The translations under genes and the position numbers were made by a program. Under the pieces are notes generated by a model. That model had not been told where the DNA came from. It did not search any database and worked only from the letters and a program-made list of their open reading frames with translations. Below are positions 13,840-20,984 of a DNA stretch of 20,984 bases, piece by piece. This DNA comes from Oribacterium sp. UBA5894 (GTDB lineage Bacteria; Bacillota; Clostridia; Lachnospirales; Lachnospiraceae), in contig DJEQ01000063.1 of assembly GCA_002431355.1 (NCBI GenBank), positions 1 to 20,984 on the forward strand, written 5' to 3'. Positions within the stretch are counted from its first letter, which is position 1; every line of letters begins with the position of its first letter.

Positions 13840-16098
13840 ATGATGACAGAGGAAGAAGTAGTACTGGAAAGACCTGCGGATAATACACCGCCAGAGGAGC
13901 TATATGACGAGCTGATCAAGGCCATCAAGACCTATCATCCATCGGACGATCTCCGCATGATTGAGAAGGCATACCAGGTGGCGAAAGAGCAGCATAAGGA
14001 CCAGAAGCGGAAATCGGGTGAACCGTATATCATTCACCCTCTTTGCGTTGCCATCATTCTGGCAGATCTTCAGATGGATAAGGAAACCATCGCAGCCGGT
14101 CTTCTTCACGATGTCGTTGAGGACACGGGGATGACCCTCGAGGAAGTGGCGAAGGAATTTAATCCGGATGTCGCGCTGCTCGTCGATGGTGTCACCAAGC
14201 TGACCCAGCTGAACTTAAATACCGATAAGGTAGAGATGCAGGCGGAGAATCTGCGGAAGATGTTTGTCTCCATGGCAAAGGACATCCGTGTCATCATTAT
14301 CAAGCTGGCGGATCGACTCCATAATCTTCGGACCCTGGAGTATCAGACACCGGAGAAGCAGAAGGAAAAGGCAAGGGAATCCCTCGAGATCTATTCTCCG
14401 CTTGCCGAGCGTCTCGGTATCAGTAAGATCAAGATTGAGATGGATGACCTGTCCCTCAAGTATCTGGAGCCGGATATTTACTATGATCTCGCGGCAAAGG
14501 TCAACCTGAAGAAGGAGGCCAGAGAGGCACGCATCAAGAGCATTGTCGGAGAGGTTTCGAAGCATATTAAGGAAGCCGGTATCGAGGCAGAGATCAACGG
14601 GCGTGTGAAGCACTTCTTTTCCATCTATCGAAAGATGGTCAATCAGAATAAGACCATTGACCAGATCTATGATCTCTTCGCCATTCGGATCATTGTGGAG
14701 ACGGTGCGGGACTGCTATGCGGCGCTGGGCGTGATTCATAAGATGTATACGCCGATTCCGGGACGCTTCAAGGACTACATTGCCATGCCGAAGCCGAACA
14801 TGTACCAGTCTCTGCATACGACCGTCATTGGCTCAGACGGTGTACCGTTCGAGATTCAGATCCGTACCTTCGAGATGCACCGCACGGCAGAATTCGGTAT
14901 CGCGGCGCACTGGAAGTACAAGGAGTCCGGTGGGTCGAAGGAAAAAGCCACAGAGCAGGAAGACATGAAGATGAACTGGCTGCATGAGATCCTGGAGTGG
15001 CAGAAGGATGAGTCGGATTCAAAGGAATTCATGAACATGGTGAAGTCCGACCTGAATCTCTTCAATGAGAATGTATACTGCTTCACGCCGACCGGAGATG
15101 TCAAGAATCTGCCGGCAGGCTCCTGCCCGATTGATTTTGCGTATGCGATCCATTCGGCCGTCGGCAACAAGATGGTCGGTGCAAAGGTCAACGACAAGCT
15201 CGTTCCGGTGACCTATCAGCTGAAGAACGGGGATCGGGTTGACATCATTACCTCTCAGAATTCCCGTGGGCCAAGCCGTGACTGGCTGAAGATCTGTAAG
15301 TCGGCACAGGCAAAGAACAAAATCAATCAGTGGTTCAAGCACGAGCAGAAGGATGAAAACATTGAGCGTGGCAAGGACCTTCTGACAAACTATGCGAAGT
15401 CGAAGGGCTGTAATCTCGGGGATCTGACCAAACCGGAATTTGTGGAGGGTGTGATTCGCCGGTACAGCTACACGGACTGGGAATCGCTGCTTGCGTCCGT
15501 CGGTCGCGGTGGTCTCAAGGAGTCGCAGGTCATCTCGAAGCTGCTTGAGCTGAAGCACAAGGCGGATGAGGCGAATACTTCCGACGAGGATATTCTGCAC
15601 AACATCGAGGGAATGACGAAGAAGCCGGAGGTTATTCGGAAATCGAAGTCCGGTATCGTCGTGAAGGGCATTCACGATCTGGCCGTGCGCTATGCGAAGT
15701 GCTGCTCTCCGGTGCCAGGCGATGAAATCGTAGGCTTCGTCACCCGAGGCCGCGGCATTACCATTCACCGCACCGACTGCATCAATATGATGAACCTGCC
15801 AGAGGATGAGAAGGCCCGTCTCATTGAAGCCGAGTGGCAGTCGGACAATGTTCAGGAAACCTATGCAACGGAGCTGGAGATCTTTACGACGAACCGCGTG
15901 GGTCTGCTTGTGGATATCTCGAAGGTTCTGACGGACGCGAACATTGACATCAAATCCCTGACCTCCCGCGTCGGAAAGAATGAAAAGGCAACCATCACGG
16001 TCTCCTTCGACATTCACAATAAAGAGGAGCTGACGATGCTCGTGGCGAAGCTCCGGAAGATCAGCGGCGTCATCGACATCGAAAGAGCTCAGGGCTGA
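13840..16098 (+). CDS. relA: Bifunctional (p)ppGpp synthetase/hydrolase Rel
   Basis: This 752-residue stringent-response enzyme makes (p)ppGpp from ATP and GTP/GDP and also degrades it. The hydrolase domain is intact: H66 in EPYIIHP, HDVVED at 90-95 and ADR with D158. The synthetase domain (about 255-365) has YDLFAIR, the RFKD motif R309-D312 typical of bifunctional Rel rather than the EXDD form of hydrolase-dead RelA, PKPNMYQSLHTT, and EFGIAAHWKYK. A TGS domain runs about 410-471 (NVYCFTPTGDVKNLP), a zinc-finger-like CCSP region follows (AKCCSPVPGDEI), then a C-terminal ACT domain from about residue 675. GAGG 8 nt upstream supports the start; a second ATG follows directly. It heads an operon with the MBL-fold and hemZ genes. 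Confidence 0.97.
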   Translation: MMTEEEVVLERPADNTPPEELYDELIKAIKTYHPSDDLRMIEKAYQVAKEQHKDQKRKSGEPYIIHPLCVAIILADLQMDKETIAAGLLHDVVEDTGMTLEEVAKEFNPDVALLVDGVTKLTQLNLNTDKVEMQAENLRKMFVSMAKDIRVIIIKLADRLHNLRTLEYQTPEKQKEKARESLEIYSPLAERLGISKIKIEMDDLSLKYLEPDIYYDLAAKVNLKKEAREARIKSIVGEVSKHIKEAGIEAEINGRVKHFFSIYRKMVNQNKTIDQIYDLFAIRIIVETVRDCYAALGVIHKMYTPIPGRFKDYIAMPKPNMYQSLHTTVIGSDGVPFEIQIRTFEMHRTAEFGIAAHWKYKESGGSKEKATEQEDMKMNWLHEILEWQKDESDSKEFMNMVKSDLNLFNENVYCFTPTGDVKNLPAGSCPIDFAYAIHSAVGNKMVGAKVNDKLVPVTYQLKNGDRVDIITSQNSRGPSRDWLKICKSAQAKNKINQWFKHEQKDENIERGKDLLTNYAKSKGCNLGDLTKPEFVEGVIRRYSYTDWESLLASVGRGGLKESQVISKLLELKHKADEANTSDEDILHNIEGMTKKPEVIRKSKSGIVVKGIHDLAVRYAKCCSPVPGDEIVGFVTRGRGITIHRTDCINMMNLPEDEKARLIEAEWQSDNVQETYATELEIFTTNRVGLLVDISKVLTDANIDIKSLTSRVGKNEKATITVSFDIHNKEELTMLVAKLRKISGVIDIERAQG

Positions 16099-16113
16099 TG
16101 AAGGAGGCGCGAT

Positions 16114-16809
16114 ATGCTTAAAATTTCAAAATATGTGACGGGTGTGGTGCAGACGAACGTGTACTTCTGCTACGAGGACGAGACGCGCGAGTGTGTGATC
16201 ATCGATCCCGCAGCCAATGCACCGCATATTATTAAAATTGTGGAGGAGGAGCTTCATCTGAAGCCGGTCGCGATCCTGCTTACCCATGGACACTTCGACC
16301 ACATCATGGCGGCGAAGGAGGTGGCAAACCACTTTCAGGTGAAGATTTTTGCCTGCCAGGATGAGGCAGAGACCCTTGCAGATCCGAAGCGGAATCTGAG
16401 CGCCAATTTCGGCGTTTCTGTGACGCTGAACCCGGGAGAGTATGAGACCTTCCGGGATGGAGATACGCTGCAGTACCTGGGACGTACCTGGAAGGTGCTG
16501 GAAACGCCGGGGCATACCCCGGGCTCCTGCTGCTTCTATATTGAAGACGGGCTGTCGTTCCAGAAGGAGGGCGAGCCTGCACCGAGAATCTATCCAGTGC
16601 TTTTTTCGGGCGATACGCTTTTTAAGGAGTCCTTCGGCCGTACGGATTTTCCGGGCAGCTCACAGGAGGCGATCGTAAAGAGCATCGTCGAGAAGCTGCT
16701 GGTACTGCCATCCGAGACCAGCGTGTTCCCGGGCCATGAGGCGCAGAGCTCCATTGGCAACGAGCAGAAGTACAATCCGGCCGTGTTCCTGGGACGCGTA
16801 AATTTATAA
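16114..16809 (+). CDS. Metallo-beta-lactamase-fold hydrolase (glyoxalase II-like)
   Basis: This 231-residue cytosolic protein carries every ligand of the glyoxalase II / MBL-fold binuclear metal site: THGHFDH (H58, H60, D62, H63), TPGHTPGS (H134), SGDTLF (D167) and PGHE (H208), plus the family mark GRTDFPG. It likely hydrolyses a small thioester or related metabolite. It lacks the C-terminal substrate domain of true hydroxyacylglutathione hydrolases and resembles the YcbL-like class, so the substrate is unknown. AAGGAGG upstream fixes the start, 15 bp after relA. The relA-MBL-hemZ order recurs in Clostridia (from memory), which suggests co-transcription rather than a shared pathway. Confidence 0.93.
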   Translation: MLKISKYVTGVVQTNVYFCYEDETRECVIIDPAANAPHIIKIVEEELHLKPVAILLTHGHFDHIMAAKEVANHFQVKIFACQDEAETLADPKRNLSANFGVSVTLNPGEYETFRDGDTLQYLGRTWKVLETPGHTPGSCCFYIEDGLSFQKEGEPAPRIYPVLFSGDTLFKESFGRTDFPGSSQEAIVKSIVEKLLVLPSETSVFPGHEAQSSIGNEQKYNPAVFLGRVNL

Positions 16810-16822
16810 CGAGGTAGGAAGA

Positions 16823-18619
16823 TTGATTCGTTTAGTCTTAGATTCGCTCGCAACGAGCTATGAACAGGATATTCGCGAGCTTGTGCAGGCCTTTTATCCA
16901 GGGGAGGAGTTCGAAATCCGTACCCCGGAGGGCGTACACCTTTCGAATACCACACAGGAAGAGAAGAATGCCCTGAAGCAGGCGAAGGCCACGGGTGAAA
17001 TCACGGCAGTCAATAAAAAATCAACGAAAAATCGTGCCCGTATGGTGTCGGCCGTCACGCCGGAGGGCATGGAGGATGCAGATATTCGCCTGAGCTTTAC
17101 CATCGAGGCAGAGAAGCTTCCCCTGACGGGCGTGCGCAAGGAGGATAAATCTCTTCTGAAGGCGGAGCTTTATGAAACGCTGGTGGGGATGACCGGAAAG
17201 GAGCTTCCATGGGGAGATCTTACCGGCATTCGTCCGGTCTCCCTCGTGAGTCCGATGCTGGAGGCATTGCCCGAACAGCACGTAAGTGAGCGTGATCTTC
17301 AGAGGATTCGGCAGACGCTGACGAAGGAATACTGCATTCGCGGCGAAAAGCTGGATCTCATGGTGGATATCGCGGTGCGTGAGCAGCACATTCTGGACCG
17401 CATCCGGCGTGCGACGGGGCGAAGCTACCAGGATGGCTGGAGCCTGTATATCGGCATTCCTTTCTGCCCGACGCGCTGCCTGTACTGCTCCTTCCTGAGC
17501 AATACCATCGATGTCTGGGAAAAGCGCCTCGGCGACTATATGGAGAACCTTCGGACAGAGCTTCAGTTCACCGTGCAGCACATGTGTGGAGAACTTCGTC
17601 GGCCACTGCAGACCATCTACATTGGCGGTGGGACGCCGACTGCGCTCGATGCACATTGGCTTCAGGTCCTGATGGATCTTGTACACGAGACCTGTGGGAC
17701 GGCCAATGTCTCCATCCTGCGTGAAAGTGCTACAGCATTGGGAACGGAAAATGCACATGAAGCAGGAAATGGGCAGGCGGCCTGGAGGCATACGGTTACG
17801 GGTATGCCGGGCATCGTGGAATTCACGGTGGAGGCCGGACGCCCAGACTCGATTACGCGGGAGAAGCTCGAAATTCTGAAGAAGGCAGGCGTCGATCGCA
17901 TCTCGGTCAATCCGCAGACCTTCTGCCAGAAGACCCTGGATCTCATTGGGCGAAAGCACCGTGTAGAGGAGGTAGCCGAGAAGTATGCGCTTGCGCGTGC
18001 CGTGGGCTTCGATAACATCAATATGGACATCATTCTGGGATTGCCAGGGGAGAAGCTTCCGGAGGTGACCCATACGCTGTGCGAGATCGGACGCCTGAAG
18101 CCGGACAGCCTGACCGTGCACAGCCTCGCCATAAAGCGTGCGGCGCGTCTCACCCTGGAACGGGATTTCTGGGCTGGCGTATATCGTGCAGGAGATGAGC
18201 ATGAAATTCTCGCGGAAACACGGCAGCAGGAAATGGCAGGTGCGGATTTCCGCTATCCGGAGATTACGCGCATGATGCTGGCGTCAGAGTATACCGCGGA
18301 GCTTCTTGATATGAAGCCGTATTACCTCTACCGTCAGAAGAACATGGCCGGGAATCTGGAAAACGTCGGCTACTGCGAGGAGGGAAAGGAGTGCCTCTAC
18401 AATATCCTTATGATGGAGGAAAAGCATACCGTGGTTGGCTGCGGTGCCGGCACCAGTACGAAGGCCGTGCTTCCATCAAGGGATGGAGACCCGTACCATA
18501 AGCGTGTGGAGCGCTGTGATAATGGAAAATCCATTCCGGATTATCTCGATCATATAGAGAAGTTCATTGAACGAAAGGCCGCGCTGTTTGCGCTTCTGGA
18601 TGGAGTCCGGCAGGGCTGA
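16823..18619 (+). CDS. hemZ: Radical SAM coproporphyrinogen dehydrogenase-like protein HemZ
   Basis: This 598-residue protein is related to oxygen-independent coproporphyrinogen III oxidases. The N-terminal about 170 residues are the HemZ-specific region. The radical-SAM core starts at LYIGIPFCPTRCLYCSF, with iron-sulfur cysteines C215, C219 and C222, followed by YIGGGTPTALDA and FTVEAGRPDSITREKL. It begins with TTG at 16823 behind GAGGTAGGAA; no suitable in-frame ATG lies nearby. It is longer than Bacillus HemZ (about 500). Roughly residues 290-333, between the GGGTP helix and EFTVEAGRPD, form an extra polar segment. The heme role is known for the family but unproven for clostridial members. 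It ends the relA operon. Confidence 0.92.
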   Translation: MIRLVLDSLATSYEQDIRELVQAFYPGEEFEIRTPEGVHLSNTTQEEKNALKQAKATGEITAVNKKSTKNRARMVSAVTPEGMEDADIRLSFTIEAEKLPLTGVRKEDKSLLKAELYETLVGMTGKELPWGDLTGIRPVSLVSPMLEALPEQHVSERDLQRIRQTLTKEYCIRGEKLDLMVDIAVREQHILDRIRRATGRSYQDGWSLYIGIPFCPTRCLYCSFLSNTIDVWEKRLGDYMENLRTELQFTVQHMCGELRRPLQTIYIGGGTPTALDAHWLQVLMDLVHETCGTANVSILRESATALGTENAHEAGNGQAAWRHTVTGMPGIVEFTVEAGRPDSITREKLEILKKAGVDRISVNPQTFCQKTLDLIGRKHRVEEVAEKYALARAVGFDNINMDIILGLPGEKLPEVTHTLCEIGRLKPDSLTVHSLAIKRAARLTLERDFWAGVYRAGDEHEILAETRQQEMAGADFRYPEITRMMLASEYTAELLDMKPYYLYRQKNMAGNLENVGYCEEGKECLYNILMMEEKHTVVGCGAGTSTKAVLPSRDGDPYHKRVERCDNGKSIPDYLDHIEKFIERKAALFALLDGVRQG

Positions 18620-18642
18620 AGCGGTGATGAACGCTCCCTGCA

Positions 18643-18664
18643 CTCCATGTGGATGACCATGGAG
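18643..18664 (+). terminator. Weak hairpin after hemZ
   Basis: CTCCATG (18643-18649) pairs perfectly with CATGGAG (18658-18664) around an 8-nt loop, 23 nt after the hemZ stop. It is followed by GCTTCGCTATTT, a poor T-tract. It could act as a weak terminator or a 3'-end stabiliser. Confidence 0.4.
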
Positions 18665-18681
18665 GCTTCGCTATTTGAGGA

Positions 18682-18710
18682 TTGACGGATATAACAATAC
18701 GGAATATAAT
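18682..18710 (+). promoter_or_regulatory. Near-consensus sigma-A promoter of the NhaC-family transporter
   Basis: TTGACG (18682-18687), a 17-nt spacer and a perfect TATAAT (18705-18710). The predicted start near 18717 places the riboswitch about 60 nt into a leader of roughly 415 nt. Confidence 0.85.
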
Positions 18711-18776
18711 GCATGCATGGTACACCGATGCGCATAGAACAGATCTGCATTGGCGGTACAGAAAAATTTAACAGGT

Positions 18777-18945
18777 TGACAATAGAGGCGCGTTGATTAT
18801 CAGTAGCTGCAGGGAGATGGTATCGTCGAGGAGAGGCAGTGAAAGGATGAGACGCCGAAACGGGTGCAAGGATGCACAGGCACTTCGTTGGGCTGCCGTT
18901 TAAGAGACGGCAGACTCTCACAGAAATGTGTTGGCGCTATTGTTT
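18777..18945 (+). ncRNA. Lysine riboswitch (L-box)
   Basis: The sequence shows the L-box order and conserved blocks: AATAGAGGCGCG at the 5' side of P1 (from 18781), AGTAG, GGAGAGG, GTGAAAGG (18840-18847), GACGCCGAAA (18851-18860), P4 as CTGCCGT/ACGGCAG (18893-18899 with 18907-18913), P5 as CACA-GAAA-TGTG (18919-18930) with a GNRA loop, and GGCGCTATT closing P1 (CTATT 18937-18941 with AATAG 18781-18785). A terminator follows directly. In known Firmicute examples lysine binding favours termination, so the transporter would be expressed when lysine is scarce. Confidence 0.9.
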
Positions 18946-18961
18946 CATAGAATGCATTATG

Positions 18962-18994
18962 AGGCAGTGGTTCCCTGGAATCACTGCCTTTTCT
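18962..18994 (+). terminator. Riboswitch-controlled intrinsic terminator
   Basis: AGGCAGTG (18962-18969) pairs with CACTGCCT (18982-18989), extended inward by GTTC/GAAT to about 12 bp with a CCTG loop, then TTTTCT. It lies about 20 nt after the aptamer, the usual expression platform of a lysine off-switch. Confidence 0.85.
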
Positions 18995-19133
18995 GTCGAA
19001 CAGGGAAGCATCGCCTGGCGCGATGTCCTCTCGAGGGGGAAAGTTCGAAAGCGGTTCTTCGAAACAGCGATTGTCTACCAGAGCACTTCCCAAATGGGAA
19101 CAGATGGGTGCAGTACACCCGGTAAGGAGAATT
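18995..19133 (+). other. Untranslated stretch between terminator and transporter start
   Basis: These 139 nt separate the terminator from the ATG. They hold small stems CATCGC/GCGATG around 19009-19025 and GGGTG/CACCC (19106-19120) just before the AAGGAGA ribosome binding site. An in-frame extension to 19023 exists, but it has no ribosome binding site and no family resemblance, so I treat it as untranslated. Confidence 0.4.
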
Positions 19134-20753
19134 ATGCAGTTTAAAGATCGAGAACATCGAAGTAACCGTCTGGCCTCGCTGACCGCGATGGCCGTCGTCA
19201 TTGTATTCATCATTATTGCAGGGTTCATCACCACTGCAGATACCGTCCAGCAGACGGCATGGGCGCTGGTGCCACCCGTCATTGCGATTGCGCTTGCACT
19301 GATTACGAAGGAGGTGTACAGCTCGCTTTTCTTCGGCATCCTGACCGGTGCACTTTTGTATTCCGGCTATCATTTTGAGGGCACGATCAATCACATTTTC
19401 GTGGATGGCATCATTTCCGTGCTTTCCGACAGCTATAATGTCGGCATCCTGTGCTTCCTCGTCATTCTGGGTGCCATGGTTCAGCTTATGAACCGAAGTG
19501 GCGGATCTGCAGCCTTCGGCGACTGGGCATCGAAGCATATCAAGACGAGAGCCGGAGCGCAGCTTGCCACCATTGCGCTCGGCTGCCTCATCTTCATCGA
19601 TGATTATTTTAACTGTCTGACGGTCGGCTCGGTCATGCGTCCGGTAACCGATAAGCATAAGATCAGCCGTGCGAAGCTGGCGTACCTCATCGATTCGACG
19701 GCCGCACCGATCTGCATCATTGCCCCGATTTCCTCCTGGGCAGCTGCCGTTTCCGGCTTCGTAGAGGGTGAGAATGGCATGAGCCTCTTCCTGCAGACCA
19801 TCCCATTTAATTATTATGCCCTTCTGACCATTGCGATGATGCTCCTCCTGGTGGCACTGAAGGTTGACTTTGGGCCAATGTATACACATGAGCAGAATGC
19901 GATTCTTCATCACGATCTTTATACGACGTCGGAGCGCCCGTTTGAAAACGCGGAGACGGAAAAGAAGCGGGAGGGCGGACACATCGTGGATATGCTGGTT
20001 CCGATCTTCTCCCTCGTGATCTGCTGTGTTATCGGTATGATCTACACCGGTGGCTTTTTCAGTGGTACCAGCTTCATTGACTCCTTCGCCGGCTCCGATG
20101 CCTCCGTGGGTCTTGTCTTTGGCTCCTTCTGTGCACTGGTCATCACCCTTGCCTTTTATCTGATTCGGAACGTTCTGAGCTTCAACGAGTGCATGGACTG
20201 CCTGCCAGAGGGCTTTAAGCAGATGGTTCCGGCGATCCTGATTCTGACCCTTGCCTGGTCGCTGAAGGCCATGACCGACAGCCTGGGCGCGAAGGAATTC
20301 GTGGCTGCGCTGGTACAGGGCTCCGCACAGAATTTCCTTCACTTCCTTCCGGTGATCATTTTCCTGATCGCAATCGGCTTAAGCTTTGCGACCGGTACCT
20401 CCTGGGGAACCTTCGGCATCCTCATCCCGATCGTGGTCGCCTGCTTCCAGGGCATTGACCATACGATGATGATTCTTTCCATGTCGGCCTGCATGGCGGG
20501 TGCCGTCTGCGGTGACCACTGCTCGCCGATCTCGGATACGACCATCATGTCCAGTGCCGGTGCGCAGTGCCTGCATATTAACCACGTCTCCACGCAGATT
20601 CCGTATGCGCTGACGGCGGCTCTTTCCTCGGCGGTAGCCTACATCGTCGCAGGTCTTACGAAGCACGCCCTCCTCGGCCTCGCCGCAGGCTTTGCTGTAC
20701 TGCTGGTGGTCATGCTTGTTCTTCGCCAGAAGACCGGCAAGGAAACGGAATAA
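19134..20753 (+). CDS. NhaC-family transporter, probable lysine transporter (LysW type)
   Basis: This 539-residue polytopic membrane protein belongs to the NhaC Na+/H+ antiporter superfamily. It has about a dozen hydrophobic helices, and family-like segments LGCLIFIDDYFNCLTVGSVM, DSTAAPICIIAPISSWAAA, FATGTSWGTFGILIPI and CGDHCSPISDTTIMSSAGA. Sequence alone suggests a sodium-coupled antiporter or symporter. The lysine riboswitch upstream makes lysine uptake the more likely role, because lysine-riboswitch-controlled NhaC-type genes have been described as candidate lysine transporters (LysW). AAGGAG 5-6 nt before ATG 19134 fixes the start. A cytoplasmic loop at about 260-315 is charged. It is monocistronic in the window. 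Confidence 0.9.
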   Translation: MQFKDREHRSNRLASLTAMAVVIVFIIIAGFITTADTVQQTAWALVPPVIAIALALITKEVYSSLFFGILTGALLYSGYHFEGTINHIFVDGIISVLSDSYNVGILCFLVILGAMVQLMNRSGGSAAFGDWASKHIKTRAGAQLATIALGCLIFIDDYFNCLTVGSVMRPVTDKHKISRAKLAYLIDSTAAPICIIAPISSWAAAVSGFVEGENGMSLFLQTIPFNYYALLTIAMMLLLVALKVDFGPMYTHEQNAILHHDLYTTSERPFENAETEKKREGGHIVDMLVPIFSLVICCVIGMIYTGGFFSGTSFIDSFAGSDASVGLVFGSFCALVITLAFYLIRNVLSFNECMDCLPEGFKQMVPAILILTLAWSLKAMTDSLGAKEFVAALVQGSAQNFLHFLPVIIFLIAIGLSFATGTSWGTFGILIPIVVACFQGIDHTMMILSMSACMAGAVCGDHCSPISDTTIMSSAGAQCLHINHVSTQIPYALTAALSSAVAYIVAGLTKHALLGLAAGFAVLLVVMLVLRQKTGKETE

Positions 20754-20827
20754 GGATTGAATGTCATAAAATAAGAGCCGGCGTACAGGCCCCAGAAGTC
20801 AGTACTACGCAGCCGGAGAAATCAGAC

Positions 20828-20849
20828 ACTGTGCCTGCGGCACAGTTTT
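20828..20849 (+). terminator. Probable terminator of the NhaC-family gene
   Basis: ACTGTGCC (20828-20835) pairs perfectly with GGCACAGT (20839-20846) around a TGC loop, followed by TTTG. The T-run is short. An upstream bulged pairing of CCGGCGTA (about 20779-20786) with TACGC..CCGG near 20806-20816 may add structure. It may instead be hairpin A of the repeat-like module described in the findings. Confidence 0.45.
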
Positions 20850-20870
20850 GAATACGTTCGCCACTTAGGC

Positions 20871-20914
20871 ATCACGGGGACCCCCGCACCCTGCGGGCGG
20901 CACTCCCCCGTGAT
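20871..20914. repeat. Nested GC-rich hairpin, candidate repeat module
   Basis: ATCACGGGG (20871-20879) pairs with CCCCGTGAT (20906-20914), and within it CCCGCA (20883-20888) pairs with TGCGGG (20892-20897). The upstream text TTCGCCACTTAGGCATC matches in outline the text before the nested hairpin at 1337-1378. No gene is visible from 20754 to the window end. Confidence 0.4.
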
Positions 20915-20963
20915 CAGTCGCACAAATCGGACCTTAAGAAGCACTAGACCCTCTGCAATCGTC

Positions 20964-20984
20964 GCGTTTTCCTGATGAAAACGC
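20964..20984. other. Perfect 8-bp hairpin at right edge
   Basis: GCGTTTTC (20964-20971) pairs with GAAAACGC (20977-20984) around CTGAT. The window ends at the last base of the stem, so it is not possible to say whether a T-run follows. It may be a terminator for a neighbouring gene outside the window. Confidence 0.4.

Noticed and set aside
17021..18202. A 393-codon minus-strand open frame opposite hemZ, and a similar 332-codon one opposite rel (15019-16017).
   Set aside because: Both are mirror frames of well-supported genes, without ribosome binding sites or recognisable motifs.
18776..18805. TTGACA at 18776-18781 as a promoter for the transporter.
   Set aside because: It overlaps the start of the riboswitch aptamer and no acceptable -10 follows; the pair at 18682-18710 is far better placed.
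19023..19133. A 37-residue N-terminal extension of the NhaC-family protein.
   Set aside because: It lacks a ribosome binding site and falls in the post-terminator leader, while ATG 19134 has AAGGAG at good spacing.
18981..20342. A 453-codon open frame on the minus strand.
   Set aside because: It is antisense to the NhaC-family transporter and runs into its leader. The translation is low in hydrophobic order and matches no family I know.
1..20984. CRISPR arrays, tRNA or rRNA genes, insertion sequences, phage or toxin-antitoxin and defence genes.
   Set aside because: I looked for regularly spaced repeats, cloverleaf patterns, transposase or integrase motifs and defence domains in the gene products and saw none.

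Overview
The window looks like a chromosomal segment of a Firmicute of class Clostridia, most plausibly Lachnospiraceae. The grounds are strong AGGAGG-type ribosome binding sites, a solute-binding lipoprotein with a low-complexity Ala/Thr/Ser linker after its lipobox, a lysine riboswitch, the relA - metallo-beta-lactamase-fold - hemZ gene order, and base composition of roughly half G+C by eye. The genus is not assigned. No transposase, phage gene, tRNA, rRNA or CRISPR array was found.

Region 1 (about 1-9760) is a pectin-utilisation locus. A pectin methylesterase (CE8, minus strand) and a polygalacturonase (GH28, plus strand) diverge from a 431-bp regulatory region holding a sigma-A promoter, a cre-like site, a palindrome and a highly structured leader. 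Then come a CUT1 sugar ABC transporter (lipoprotein and two permeases, no ATPase), a GH105 unsaturated uronyl hydrolase, a strong terminator, and an AraC regulator overlapping a TIM-barrel sugar isomerase/epimerase. None of the three pectin enzymes has a signal peptide. The locus therefore reads as import of (methylated) oligogalacturonides or rhamnogalacturonides, then demethylation and depolymerisation in the cytoplasm.

Region 2 (about 9870-13080) is housekeeping: a CNNM/CorC membrane protein, an ADP-ribose-type Nudix hydrolase, adenine phosphoribosyltransferase and GreA, tightly packed and closed by a large bidirectional terminator. Convergent to it is a small stand-alone CBS-pair protein on the minus strand, divergent from relA. 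Its size, architecture and neighbourhood invite comparison with DarB/CbpB, the c-di-AMP-controlled activator of Rel.

Region 3 (about 13730-18620) is a stringent-response operon: bifunctional Rel (hydrolase and synthetase), an MBL-fold hydrolase and the radical-SAM protein HemZ, expressed from a good sigma-A promoter.

Region 4 (about 18680-20984) is an NhaC-family transporter preceded by a near-consensus promoter, a recognisable lysine riboswitch and an intrinsic terminator, which makes it a probable lysine transporter (LysW type). The right edge is non-coding and rich in nested hairpins. These resemble hairpins in the pectinesterase leader and may belong to one dispersed repeat family.

I found no clearly new defence or mobile system. 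The observations most worth following are the CBS-protein/Rel pairing, the all-cytoplasmic pectin route with its structured leader, and the shared hairpin modules.
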